Positions 17,667 through 26,020 of a DNA stretch of 64,000 bases are shown here, piece after piece; the first letter of the stretch is position 1; each line of letters begins with the position of its first letter. The translations under genes were made by a program, and so were the position numbers. The notes beneath the pieces were generated by a model. That model had not been told where the DNA came from. It saw nothing but the letters and a program-made list of their open reading frames with translations, and searched no databases. This stretch comes from Roseiarcus sp963833955 (GTDB taxonomy: Bacteria > Pseudomonadota > Alphaproteobacteria > Rhizobiales > Beijerinckiaceae), in NCBI GenBank assembly GCA_963833955.1, contig CAWHZY010000018.1, positions 62,001 to 126,000 of the forward strand, written 5' to 3'.

Positions 17667-18899
17667 CTATGGCGCGAGCGGCGCGGTCACGACGAACTCG
17701 ACGCCCGGCTGGTGCTCAACGACCTCCAACGACGCATTCAGCTGTTCGGCGAGCGAGCGCACCATGCGGGCGCCGAGGCCCTTTCCCTTGCCGAATTGGA
17801 AGCCTTCCGGAAGTCCGTCGCCTTCATCGCGAATGGCGATAAAAAAACTGTCGACGCCGGTGGTGGCGATGTTGACCCACACATTGCCGGCGCCCTGGCG
17901 CGCACCCTGGCCCGCGCCCTTGCCCCGATAGGCGTGCTTGGCGGCGTTCGACACCAGCTCATTGACGATCAGCGCCGATGAAATCGCGCGATCGGTGGAA
18001 ATTATGATGCCGGCCTGCGCCTGAACGTGAATTTCGCATTGCCCGAAGCTGGCGCCGAGGTCTCTGCAAATGGCCTCGATGTATCGTCCGACGTCAAAAC
18101 GCTCGACGTCCGCCGATTGATACAATTGCTCGTGCACCCGGGCGATGGCGCCCACGCGGAGCGTCGCGTCTTCAAGCTGCTGCGCGAATTCCGGATGGCT
18201 GTCTTCCCGCGCCTGAAGACGCAGCATGCCGACGACCAGGGCAAGGCTGTTCTTGACCCGATGGTTCATCTCCTTGAGCAGGAATTGCTGGCGCTCGAGC
18301 GCCGTCTTCAGACTGCGCTCATGCCGTTCACGCTCGATCGCCATGCCCAGGATATTGGCGGCGCCCTGGAGGAACGCGAGATCATGCTCGACAAACTCGT
18401 CCTGCGATCGGCTGTCGACCTCCAGCACCCCGAACGGCTGGCCATCCCCCTGCAGGATAACGTTCATGGCGCGGTGAATGCCGTGCCTGACCAGGATCTC
18501 GGGCGTTCTGAAACGCTCCTCGAGTTGGAGATGATTGGAGATCACTGGCCTGCCGGTTTTGAGCGCGAATCCGGCCGGTGAAGCCAGATCCGCGCCGATT
18601 CTGACGACGCCGACGACGCCCGGCTCCCAACCGACGCCGGCCCGAACGAGAAGGGTGTTTTGAGCCGGAATGTATTCGAGCACCTTGCAAAACTCTGTCC
18701 GAAGGCCCTCCGCCGTCAGGCGCGCGGTCTCGTCGAGAAGCTGATCGAAGCCCGGTCCCTGCAGCGCGCCGACGCCGAGCTCGGCAAGGATTTCCTGCTG
18801 ACGCACGCGGTGATGAAGCGCGTGCATAATGGGATCCGCGGCCTCGGCCATGGAGTTGGATTCGACGACCGGCGGAGCCGGCTTATCGGAGGGCGGCAT
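17667..18899 (-). CDS. GAF-domain HWE/HisKA_2 sensor histidine kinase
   Basis: A 410-residue soluble kinase. Residues about 35-195 form a GAF domain (ILAELGVGALQGPGFDQLL ... PFGVLEVDSRSQDEF), residues about 210-280 carry the phospho-acceptor box LKEMNHRVKNSLALVVGMLR, and the C-terminal ATPase has LIVNELVSNAAKHAYRGKG, IRDEGDGLPEGF and GLGARMVRSLAEQL. Gly-rich GAGQGARQGAG is inserted near residue 330. No membrane segment is seen, so it likely senses a cytoplasmic signal. Position beside nepR suggests input into the general stress response. It could also act on an unlinked regulator. Confidence 0.88.
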   Translation of the reverse strand: MPPSDKPAPPVVESNSMAEAADPIMHALHHRVRQQEILAELGVGALQGPGFDQLLDETARLTAEGLRTEFCKVLEYIPAQNTLLVRAGVGWEPGVVGVVRIGADLASPAGFALKTGRPVISNHLQLEERFRTPEILVRHGIHRAMNVILQGDGQPFGVLEVDSRSQDEFVEHDLAFLQGAANILGMAIERERHERSLKTALERQQFLLKEMNHRVKNSLALVVGMLRLQAREDSHPEFAQQLEDATLRVGAIARVHEQLYQSADVERFDVGRYIEAICRDLGASFGQCEIHVQAQAGIIISTDRAISSALIVNELVSNAAKHAYRGKGAGQGARQGAGNVWVNIATTGVDSFFIAIRDEGDGLPEGFQFGKGKGLGARMVRSLAEQLNASLEVVEHQPGVEFVVTAPLAP

Positions 18900-19006
18900 T
18901 GGATCGGCTATGCGGCAAGCTGCGCCTCCCGGAGAATTCGGTCTCTCCTGCTAATCGTCTATGTCGCCGTAGGCAACCGCGCCAGCGCCGCCGGCTAACC
19001 GCTTCT

Positions 19007-19032
19007 GGAACAGAATGGACGAGCACGTCGTT
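19007..19032 (+). promoter_or_regulatory. Sigma EcfG-type promoter of csbD
   Basis: GGAAC (19007-19011), 17 bases, CGTT (19029-19032); exact general stress consensus. The csbD ATG is 25 bases downstream, an ideal promoter distance. Confidence 0.75.
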
Positions 19033-19056
19033 CTTCATTCGACGAAGGAGGCCGCG

Positions 19057-19263
19057 ATGGACTGGAACCGGGTAGAAGGAAATTGGAAGCAAGTGAAGGG
19101 CGCCGTGAAACAGCAATGGGGAAAGCTGACTGACGACGACCTCACGCAAATCAATGGCAGCCGAGAGAAGCTCGAGGGGATCATCCAGGAGCGGTATGGA
19201 ATCGCCAAGGACGAAACCCGCAAGCAGCTTGACGCCTGGTATTCAAATCAGGGCTGGCAATAA
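19057..19263 (+). CDS. CsbD family stress protein
   Basis: A 68-residue CsbD-like protein: MDWNRVEGNWKQVKGAVKQQ, WGKLTDDDL, then a helical GSREKLEGIIQERYGIAKDE segment. CsbD proteins are small, abundant and stress-induced in many bacteria; their molecular role is unresolved. The ATG at 19057 has a perfect AAGGAGG upstream. The gene has its own EcfG-type promoter and its own terminator, so it is a monocistronic stress gene placed between two stress-type kinases. Confidence 0.93.
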   Translation: MDWNRVEGNWKQVKGAVKQQWGKLTDDDLTQINGSREKLEGIIQERYGIAKDETRKQLDAWYSNQGWQ

Positions 19264-19274
19264 ACGCCGCGATT

Positions 19275-19306
19275 AACGGCCCCGACGATTGCTTCGGGGC
19301 CGTTCT
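19275..19306 (+). terminator. Rho-independent terminator of csbD
   Basis: AACGGCCCCGA (19275-19285) pairs with TCGGGGCCGTT (19294-19304) around an 8-base loop. Only a short T stretch (TTCT) follows, so termination may be moderate, but position directly behind csbD is right. Confidence 0.7.
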
Positions 19307-19324
19307 CCGACTGAGGGCGCTGTC

Positions 19325-20459
19325 CTAGGTCTGGAGGCGTGATCGAGCAACGGAAAGGCGGATCGCAAGTCCCTCAGGCGGCCACTCGCGGACGATTTCC
19401 CCGCTCAAGCTGGTCAGAAACCGCGATCCGCGACAGCACGTCGCCAAAGCCCAACTCGCCAATCGGCGCGGCGACGGGCGGACCGCCACGTTCGGTCCAA
19501 TGGACCAGGATCGAGTCGCCCTCTTCCGCAAAGACGACCTTTACCGATCCCCTTTCGGCGGAAAGGGCGCCGTATTTGGCTGCGTTGGTCGCAAATTCAT
19601 GCAGCAGCAGAGCCAGGCTCGTGACCGCGGGACCGGAAACGCCACCGTCAATTCCCGAGATCGCGATGCGGGGATGTTCGGGTTCGTCAAACGGAGCAAC
19701 AATGGTGCGGATGAGCGATTGGAGCGTCGTCGGCTGGGGCGCGGCATCGCCAAAGTCGGCCGAGAAAGTGAGGGCGTGGGCTCGGGCCAGCGCGGAAAGC
19801 CGTGCGCGCGTCGATTCCGCGAGCTCGTGCGGGGATTTCGCCGTCCGCGCGCTCAAGCCCACGATGCTGCCCGAAAGAGCGAAAAGGTTCTTCACCCGGT
19901 GACTCATTTCCCTCAGCAGCAAGCGCTGCCGTTCCCGCGCTTTCTTGAGCTCGGTTATGTCGCGCGCGATTTTTGACGCGCCGACAATCTTCCCGCGCGA
20001 GTTCCGGATCGGCGAGATGGTCAGCGAAATGTCGACGAAGCTCCCGTCCTTGCGCTGCCGGACGGTCTCGAAGTGCTCGATTCGCTCGCCGCGGTGAATC
20101 TTGTCGAGGATCGAGGGTTCCTCGTCCAGACGGTCGACCGGTATGATGATCGTCACCGGCCTGCCGACAGCCTCTTCGGAGCTAAAGCCGAACAGCCGCT
20201 CCGCGCCGCGGTTCCAGCTCAGGATCAGGCCGTCGAGATTCTTCGACAGAATGGCGTCGTCAGACGACTCGATAATGGCCTGGTAGTGGTGGGCGGCAAG
20301 GTTGTCGACCCCGCGCGCCTGGCGCGGTCGAGGCGCCCACGCCCGCTTCATGGGCGGCTTACCCGCACGTTCCAATACCCCATCCTCAAAAGCAAAGCCA
20401 TTCCGGTTCGCGACCAAGCTCACCGCGATGGTCAAAAGAACGCAGAGATGCTTGGTCAT
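19325..20459 (-). CDS. PAS-domain HWE/HisKA_2 sensor kinase, reading frame interrupted near the end
   Basis: About 377 residues when joined. A signal-like hydrophobic N-terminus (CVLLTIAVSLVANRNGFAF) precedes a PAS domain (about 55-165: YQAIIESSDDAILSKNLDGL ... GASKIARDITELK). Then come the phospho-acceptor box LREMSHRVKNLFALSGSIVG and an ATPase domain (LALLLHEFATNAAKYGALS, WTERGGPPV). The C-terminal 26 residues (LSGEIVREWPPEGLAIRLSV...) are in another frame; deleting one A from CAAGC at 19407-19408 restores it. It is downstream of the DUF2934 gene behind an EcfG-type promoter, so likely part of the stress regulon and possibly a PhyR kinase. An ATG at 20459 is used; the open frame extends further upstream without coding character. 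Confidence 0.82.
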
Positions 20460-20568
20460 ACACGCTTTGGTGCGTGTCGTCTCAAGGGATTGAGGAGGAA
20501 GAGAAAGAAAGCAACAGCGAAACTTCCGAAATTCCTTTCTGCTCGGACCTGTGCCGCCGAAGGATCGG

Positions 20569-20871
20569 CTAAACCGCTCTTGCTCTTCGAACGCTTCGGG
20601 CGGTTGAGGAATCGACCGCCGGCTCGCCAGGAGGCTCGCCCTCGATGCGCTTGCGTTCCTCAGGTTCCGACCCGATGAGGAAGGCTTCGGCAGCGGCCCA
20701 ATGGCGTTCCGCGCCGCCTTCGGGGCATCCTTCGTCGAGCCACAGGAAATAAGCCATCTCACGGATGCGGTCGTTGCGCTCCGGCGTCGTGGCGCCCGAC
20801 TGGGGTTGGTCGTGCATGCTGCTTTCCGCTTGCGTGTCGGCGGCCTTATGGCCAGTGCCCAATGAGGACAT
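20569..20871 (-). CDS. DUF2934 domain protein
   Basis: A 100-residue protein. The central segment IREMAYFLWLDEGCPEGGAE with RHWAAAEAFL matches the DUF2934 family, short soluble proteins of unknown function found often in Rhizobiales stress loci. The N- and C-terminal parts are polar and probably disordered. ATG 20871 has GGGAGA upstream. It is the first gene behind the EcfG-type promoter at 20903-20928 and lies 109 bases before the PAS-HWE kinase. Confidence 0.82.
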   Translation of the reverse strand: MSSLGTGHKAADTQAESSMHDQPQSGATTPERNDRIREMAYFLWLDEGCPEGGAERHWAAAEAFLIGSEPEERKRIEGEPPGEPAVDSSTARSVRRARAV

Positions 20872-20902
20872 GAAAATCTCCCTTGAAACATGTTGGCGGG
20901 TA

Positions 20903-20928
20903 AACGCGACTTGATCGTGCCGGGTTCC
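20903..20928 (-). promoter_or_regulatory. Sigma EcfG-type promoter of the DUF2934-kinase operon
   Basis: On the minus strand GGAAC (20928-20924), 17 bases, CGTT (20906-20903); exact consensus. The DUF2934 ATG lies 31 bases downstream. Confidence 0.75.
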
Positions 20929-20989
20929 AGTGAGACTCGCTAAATAAGGCGTTAGGTTGGAATTGCTCCACCGGCGCCGGTCAGAGGCC

Positions 20990-21397
20990 TTAGATCCTTT
21001 GCTCGGCCTTCGGCCTGCCGAGACTGATCGTGAACGGACGTCCGGCGATCGCGCCTCCCAGCGCCGGCGTGATCCGAAACGGCAGGCACGCCTCGACCGC
21101 GCGTTCGGCGTCGTCGACGAACGCCTGTCGGGACTCCTTGTCGCCCTCGAGATGGGAGAAGGTGATGCGCGGCTTGCCGAAGATCGAGCCGTCCCGCTTC
21201 ATCATCAGCATGATCGTCAGCCGCGAGCCGGCGGGGCCAGCCGCCTTGCCGGCCATGCAGGCGCCGAACTGGCGCTGAAGGTCGACGAGCGTGTTGGCGG
21301 GCGCGGCGTCGTCGGCGAGCGCTCGCTCTGCGGCGAGCATTCGCGTGGCGCAGGCGAACGCCGCGGCCAATGCGATCATCGTTCGGACGCGCCTCAT
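20990..21397 (-). CDS. Exported protein of unknown function
   Basis: A 135-residue protein with a signal peptide (RRVRTMIALAAAFACATRML, then an ALA-type cleavage region before DDAAP). The mature part has FGACMAGKAAGPAGSRLTIM and MMKRDGSIFGKPRITF, ending near ALGGAIAGRPFTISL, reminiscent of the TonB C-terminal-like periplasmic proteins of Rhizobiales in which a small polar domain follows the signal peptide. Two cysteines (about 53 and 103) could form a disulfide. The start may be ATG 21397 or ATG 21421. I do not recognise a named family. Confidence 0.65.
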   Translation of the reverse strand: MRRVRTMIALAAAFACATRMLAAERALADDAAPANTLVDLQRQFGACMAGKAAGPAGSRLTIMLMMKRDGSIFGKPRITFSHLEGDKESRQAFVDDAERAVEACLPFRITPALGGAIAGRPFTISLGRPKAEQRI

Positions 21398-21464
21398 TGA
21401 AACTCGCTCCGGCATCGGCATTCCCCGTCAAACGCCATGTTCGGTCCGAAGTTGTCGAAGATCA

Positions 21465-22355
21465 ATGCGCAAGCCTCGAAGCCCGGCTATTGTCATCGAA
21501 GGCTCGAAGCGGGAGCACGGCGTGGCGGACCCGGTTGCGAAACGCCACGTCTATGCGGCCGAGATTATGCGTCTCGCCAGGGTCCGCGACCCGCGCATCG
21601 AAGCGGCCTTCGCCGCCGTTCCGCGCGAGGATTTCGTGGGGAGCCCGCCCTGGCGGATCGGGTCCGGCGGCGTCTTTGGCCTGACCTCGTCCGACGACCC
21701 CGCCAGCCTCTACGAGGACGTCCTTGTCGCCATCGATCCCGAGCGCGGAATCAACAACGGCCAGCCGTCGCTGCACGCGCAGGCGATCGACGCGCTCGGC
21801 GTGAAGGAGGGCGAGACGATCGTGCAGATCGGCGCCGGCGCCGGCTATTACACCGCGATCCTCGCCGAGCTCGTGGGGACCAAGGGCAGGGTGATCGCCT
21901 ATGAGATCGCGCCGGACATTGCCGCGCGCGCCGCCGCCAACCTCAGCCGTTACCCTCAGGTCGAGGTCCGCGCCCGCTCCGGCGTCGAGGACCTGCCTCA
22001 AGCCGACGTCCTTTATGTCAACGCCGCCGCCTCGCACCCCCTTCGCGCCTGGCTCGACGCGCTCAAAGTCGGCGGCAGGCTCGTCTTTCCCCTCCAGGCC
22101 GCGCGTTCGATCGGGGCCATGGCACTCGTGACGCGGCCCGAACGCGGCGAGGCGTGGCCGGCCCGCTTGTTCACGGGCGTGGTGTTCATCCCCTGCGAAG
22201 GGGCGCAGGATTCCGAGATCGGCCGCAGGCTCGACCAGGCGTTCCGCCGCGGCGGCCAGGAGAGGGTCCGCTCGCTGCGCTTTGGGAGCGCGCCGAGCCC
22301 GACGGACTGGGTCCGAGGCGACGGCTGGGCGCTGTCGACCGAGCCGGCGGGGTAG
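21465..22355 (+). CDS. Protein-L-isoaspartate O-methyltransferase-like enzyme
   Basis: A 296-residue SAM-dependent methyltransferase of the PCMT family, which repairs isoaspartyl residues in aged proteins. Visible features: the substrate loop region ISNNGQPSLHAQ-like INNGQPSLHAQAIDALGV, motif I VQIGAGAGYYTAILAELVG, acidic motif VIAYEIAPDIAARA and post-motif LKVGGRLVFPL. It carries a C-terminal extension of about 80 residues. ATG 21465 is the longest reasonable start; a GTG at 21522 with GGGAG 7 bases upstream is an equally good candidate. A role in stress repair would fit the neighbourhood, but no EcfG site was found before it. Confidence 0.82.
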   Translation: MRKPRSPAIVIEGSKREHGVADPVAKRHVYAAEIMRLARVRDPRIEAAFAAVPREDFVGSPPWRIGSGGVFGLTSSDDPASLYEDVLVAIDPERGINNGQPSLHAQAIDALGVKEGETIVQIGAGAGYYTAILAELVGTKGRVIAYEIAPDIAARAAANLSRYPQVEVRARSGVEDLPQADVLYVNAAASHPLRAWLDALKVGGRLVFPLQAARSIGAMALVTRPERGEAWPARLFTGVVFIPCEGAQDSEIGRRLDQAFRRGGQERVRSLRFGSAPSPTDWVRGDGWALSTEPAG

Positions 22356-22420
22356 GGCAATCGGCCACCGGGACCCGGCCCCCAGGGGCGCCAAATACAA
22401 CTTCCGGTCGAGGTCCACGC

Positions 22421-22535
22421 AAATAAATGCAAGCAAGTTGGGCCTAAACGAGCCTAAACGCTAGTAAAACAGCTAGCGTTTACTAGCGCTTATTTTTCCG
22501 AGTCCAGACTTTTCAAAGGATTACGGGCGGAAAAA
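22421..22535 (+). repeat. Dispersed dyad element, copy B
   Basis: Left arm TAAACGCTAGTAAA (22455-22468) faces CTAGCGTTTA (22473-22482) and the slightly changed CTAGCGCTTA (22483-22492). A T-run follows, then a block containing GACTTTTCAAAGGATTACGG. An extra TAAACGAG unit precedes the left arm. It lies between two convergent genes, directly beside the toxin/immunity cassette. Here alone a terminator role would be possible. Confidence 0.7.
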
Positions 22536-22616
22536 TAAGAAAATTCGCCCGACCTCTCAACTCGCCTTTTGGGTTGTGCTCGGAGCACGCGACACGATGT
22601 CCACCGCATCGTTCGC

Positions 22617-23117
22617 TCAATCGTTGAGCCAGATCTCTGTCGGAACGCCCTCGTCATCCACACGGGCATAATCCTCGATAAAAAGGCGCACCCCCAGGGC
22701 GGACGCCCGTGCGATGACGCTCTCTCCGATCGCGCCCTGATAGGCAAAGCCTGGCTTGAAAATTGCGATCCAGAGCGTCGCGTCAACCTCCTTGGCTCTG
22801 ATCAGATTCGCGTAGGCGCTGGCCTCAACCGCCTGCAAAATATTTGCGACGCATGGCTGCAGTTGTGCGGCGTCATTCAGTCCCAACTCGTCGAAGGAAA
22901 CATAGTTGCGGGCAAAGCGGCTGTTCAAAGGCGCGCCTTTGCGGTCCATCCTGGCATCGCCCTTGTTGGCGATGATCTTTGGGACGAGGGCGATGCGTCG
23001 CCGAGCGTCGCCGAACGATGTCGTGTCGCTCCACAGGCGCAGATTGACCCTGGCGCCGGGGCGGGCGACTCCGTTTGGATCGTTATTCAGCGAGATTTCC
23101 GATGTATTCGTCGCCAT
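22617..23117 (-). CDS. Probable immunity protein (DUF4279-like)
   Basis: A 166-residue acidic protein. The layout VNLRLWSDTTSFGDARRRIALVP near the start, a KGDARMDRKGAP segment, and an alternating helix/strand C-terminus (SVIARASALGVRLFIEDYAR) resemble DUF4279 proteins, which are often immunity proteins for polymorphic toxins. Its ATG lies inside the upstream gene (35-base overlap), so the pair is translationally coupled. The family assignment is from remembered pattern, not from a search. An unrelated small protein remains possible. Confidence 0.55.
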   Translation of the reverse strand: MATNTSEISLNNDPNGVARPGARVNLRLWSDTTSFGDARRRIALVPKIIANKGDARMDRKGAPLNSRFARNYVSFDELGLNDAAQLQPCVANILQAVEASAYANLIRAKEVDATLWIAIFKPGFAYQGAIGESVIARASALGVRLFIEDYARVDDEGVPTEIWLND

Positions 23118-23889
23118 AGAAAACGTCTCCGGTTTCGGTGTCGAACCTGCAGTGGTCGCCGCCAGATAGACCTGCGCTTTCTTTCAATGCGTGAAGAATA
23201 TCCGATGCAGCGTTGTGATCGAGGCCGAGCGCACGGCAAGCGTGCTTGAAATCCCCGGTTAGAACCGCGACTTCGCGCGGTGCTTCCCGAATCGGCCGGT
23301 TGTGGCTTGTGTGATCGGACGCGCTTGCCGGTCCATCCTGCGTCCATTGTCCGCCGTCCGGGCTGCCCTTCGGCGCGCGAGGCTGGTCAGGGCTGTATTT
23401 GACGAGCGCTTCCACTGGGCTGCAGTCGAACCCGCAGGCTTTCATGAGGCCTAAGGGCGTGAGGAAACCGTGGTCGAGGATGTCGGCGGCGATGTGAAGG
23501 CGGCGCGCCGCTTCGCTTCCGACGAGCGCGGGAAGTCCGGTCAGCGCGACATGCATCGCCGACTTGACGAGATCGCCACGGTGGAATTCCCGCTCGGCCC
23601 AGGCGAGGTGTTTCAGCGCGTCCGCCGGGACGTCGCGAGCGTGCGCCACGGACAATAACGCCAGAAGGCGATCGTCGTCGCTGCCGCCGTTCCGCGCGAG
23701 CAGCGTTCCGGCGCCGAACCGGGGTCCGTCCGGCGTCCAGGTGACGAACGGGTAGAAGGGAGCGCCACGCGCCTCAATCGCCCACGACTTCTCCAGATCA
23801 GCGATCGTTCGGCGGAATCGGCCTGCCGGCGTCCCGCCGCGACCGCGGCCATCCGGTTCTTCGTCCCTCAGAGATTTGCGACCGTCCAT
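23083..23889 (-). CDS. Probable toxin with GGQWT-type linker and C-terminal toxin-like domain
   Basis: A 268-residue protein (ATG 23889; TTG 23931 possible). Residues about 60-155 are a helical module (GDLVKSAMHVALTGLPALVG ... LKACGFDCSP-like). A proline-rich linker RAPKGSPDGGQWTQDG follows, close to the xPAGxxxxGxWT motif that precedes toxin domains in many alphaproteobacterial proteins. The last 70 residues (HACRALGLDHNAASDILHAL ... FDTETGDVFYGDEYIGNL) look like a compact toxin domain ending in the common GDVxxxxxxExIGNL tail. No signal peptide. It is followed, with overlap, by a putative immunity gene. The activity is not readable. Confidence 0.55.
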   Translation of the reverse strand: MDGRKSLRDEEPDGRGRGGTPAGRFRRTIADLEKSWAIEARGAPFYPFVTWTPDGPRFGAGTLLARNGGSDDDRLLALLSVAHARDVPADALKHLAWAEREFHRGDLVKSAMHVALTGLPALVGSEAARRLHIAADILDHGFLTPLGLMKACGFDCSPVEALVKYSPDQPRAPKGSPDGGQWTQDGPASASDHTSHNRPIREAPREVAVLTGDFKHACRALGLDHNAASDILHALKESAGLSGGDHCRFDTETGDVFYGDEYIGNLAE

Positions 23890-23931
23890 TCGGCGATGTC
23901 CTGCGACCTCGCATTCCTTAAGGCGGGCCAA

Positions 23932-24337
23932 AGCTCATTCTAGCCCGCCCTTTGCCGGGTCGTCAAGAACAAATAGCGAACAAACAGTGATAAGCGTTAC
24001 AGATCATACCCTTATGGCCAAAACGAAAAGCTTCTACAGCGTCAGGCCTGGGTTCAGTCCAGACCCGCGCTTCGCCATTGGCTCGCTGGCGCGGCCGCGA
24101 GGGCGGAAGGTGGCGGCGTAGCGAGGTGTCGAAGCCTGCCGCAATGAGGATCTAAGCAACCACTTGCGTGAATCCGAAATAATCGCTATATTTGCTTCCG
24201 TTCGAAAAACCAGCAGCGCCTAGCAGAGAGAGGCGGTCTTTGCAAGGGTCGAAGCGACGAGGCAATTCAGAGATCACAGGCCTCGCCCTCGGCTTCACCC
24301 AGACCCGCGACGAATAATCACTCGAGCGGTGTTGGCG
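23932..24337. other. Intergenic region upstream of the toxin-like gene
   Basis: About 400 bases. One short open frame on the plus strand (MAKTKSFYSVRPGFSPD..., 24014-24121) has no good ribosome site and no family resemblance. Nothing else is supported. It must contain the promoter of the toxin pair. Confidence 0.4.
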
Positions 24338-24697
24338 CTAAACCGAGAAGCTCACCCCGCAGCCGCAGGAGGCGACCGCATTCGGGTTCTTCATCCTGAA
24401 CGACTGGCCCATCAGGTCGTCGACGAAATCAAGCTCGGCGCCTTTGAGCATTTCGAGCGAGACCGGATCGACCAGCACCGTCGCGCCGTCGCGCGTCACC
24501 GCCACGTCGTCCTCGGCCCGGCTCCGGTCGACATCGAACGAATATTGGAAGCCCGAGCAGCCGCCGCCCCTGACCGAAATGCGCAAAGCCGCGCTCTGGT
24601 CGCCTTTGAGGATCGTATTGAGCCGCCGCGCGGCGCTGGCGCTGATCGTAACCCCCTCAAGCGCGGGAGAGAGGGGAAGAGAGACAGCCTCGTTCAT
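24338..24697 (-). CDS. erpA: Iron-sulfur cluster insertion protein ErpA/IscA family
   Basis: A 119-residue A-type carrier that delivers Fe-S clusters to target enzymes in the cytoplasm. The three cluster-binding cysteines are present: one in RGGGCSGFQYSFD and two in SCGCGVSFSV at the C-terminus. ATG 24697 (MNEAVSLPL) is the natural start; the frame is open 15 codons further up. It is divergent from the dGTPase gene with about 100 bases between them, an arrangement common in Rhizobiales. Confidence 0.93.
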   Translation of the reverse strand: MNEAVSLPLSPALEGVTISASAARRLNTILKGDQSAALRISVRGGGCSGFQYSFDVDRSRAEDDVAVTRDGATVLVDPVSLEMLKGAELDFVDDLMGQSFRMKNPNAVASCGCGVSFSV

Positions 24698-24800
24698 GGC
24701 TCTGGCCCTTAATCGCTTGCGCCGTAGAGCCGGCGCCATCAAGAATCTCTGGACCCCAAGATATGGACGCCGAGCAAAGAGCGCAATGTCAAGGCGATCG

Positions 24801-26003
24801 ATGGCGGAGGACGCCAGCTTGACGGCCCGCGCGCCTTACGCCGCCGACCCCGGTCGTGCGCCCCGTCTTCTCGCCGAGCCGCCCTCGGCGACCCGGACCG
24901 ACTTCCAGCGCGACCGCGACCGCATCGTCCATTCGACCGCCTTCCGCCGTCTCGCCCACAAGACCCAGGTGTTCGTCGATCACGAGAGCGACCATTTCCG
25001 CACCCGTCTCACCCACACGATCGAGGTGGCGCAGATCGCCCGCGCGCTCGCTCGCGCCTTGAGGCTCGACGATGATCTCGCGGAAGCGATCGCGCTCGGC
25101 CACGATCTCGGCCACTCCCCCTTCGGGCATACCGGCGAGGACGCGCTCGACGCCTGTATGGCCGAGCACGGCGGCTTCGACCACAACAGCCACGCTTTGC
25201 GCATCGTGACTGAGCTCGAGCGGCATTACGCCGAGTTCGACGGCCTCAACCTGACCCAGCCGACGCTGGCCGGCCTCATCAAGCACAACGGGCCTTTGCT
25301 CGACGCTTCGGGCGCGCCGACGGAGCGCTACCGGCCGCGTGGCGTCCCGGCTGCGGTCCTCCGACACAATGCAAGGCAGGACCTGGAGCTCAGCCTCCAT
25401 GCGAGCCTGGAAGCGCAAGCGGCTGCGATCGCGGATGATATCGCCTATGACGCCCACGACATCGATGATGGCCTGCGCGCCGGTCTGTTCTCGCTTGCCG
25501 AGCTTCGCGCCGCCGTTCCCTATGTCGAGGGCCTGATGCGAGAGATCGACGCCCTCCATCCCGGACTCGAGCAGCCGCGCGCGATCCACGAACTGACCCG
25601 TCGCGTCATCACCCGGTTCATCGAGGACGCGATCGGCGAGAGCGGCCGGCGGATCGCCGAATCCAGGGTCGACAGTCCGGAAGCAGTCGGGCTCGCGGCC
25701 CGGACCCTGGTCGGCCAAACCGCCGCCATCGAGACGGCCGATCGCGACATCAAGGCTTTCCTCTTCGCCCGCATGTACCGACATCCGAACGTCCGGAAGG
25801 TTCGGGACGAGGCGGACGCGATCGTGCGGCGCCTGTTCAAAGCGTATTTCGGCGACCCGTCCGCCATGCCGCCCGAATGGGCGGCCAAGGCCGGCGCGCA
25901 GGGCCGGGCGCGCGCCGTCGCCGACTATATCGCCGGCATGACCGACCGGTTCGCGATCGCCGAACATGCCCGGCTTTTTGACGGGCCGCCCGACTTGCGC
26001 TAG
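24801..26003 (+). CDS. dgt: Deoxyguanosinetriphosphate triphosphohydrolase-like protein
   Basis: A 400-residue HD-domain dNTPase of the type 2 dGTPase group, which hydrolyses dNTPs to nucleoside and triphosphate. The metal-binding HD residues are visible in RLTHTIEVAQ, ALGHDLGHSPFGHTGED and DDIAYDAHDIDDG; FQRDRDRIVHSTAFRRLAHKTQV is the typical N-terminal signature. ATG 24801 has AAGG 8 bases upstream; ATG 24786 is the alternative. Followed by argS, as in many Rhizobiales. Confidence 0.92.
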   Translation: MAEDASLTARAPYAADPGRAPRLLAEPPSATRTDFQRDRDRIVHSTAFRRLAHKTQVFVDHESDHFRTRLTHTIEVAQIARALARALRLDDDLAEAIALGHDLGHSPFGHTGEDALDACMAEHGGFDHNSHALRIVTELERHYAEFDGLNLTQPTLAGLIKHNGPLLDASGAPTERYRPRGVPAAVLRHNARQDLELSLHASLEAQAAAIADDIAYDAHDIDDGLRAGLFSLAELRAAVPYVEGLMREIDALHPGLEQPRAIHELTRRVITRFIEDAIGESGRRIAESRVDSPEAVGLAARTLVGQTAAIETADRDIKAFLFARMYRHPNVRKVRDEADAIVRRLFKAYFGDPSAMPPEWAAKAGAQGRARAVADYIAGMTDRFAIAEHARLFDGPPDLR

Positions 26004-26020
26004 AGGCGCGCGGCTAGGCC

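Noticed and set aside
23876..24121. 81-codon open frame next to the toxin-like gene
   Set aside because: It overlaps the start of the toxin-like gene antisense and only its last 35 residues are outside; no ribosome site.
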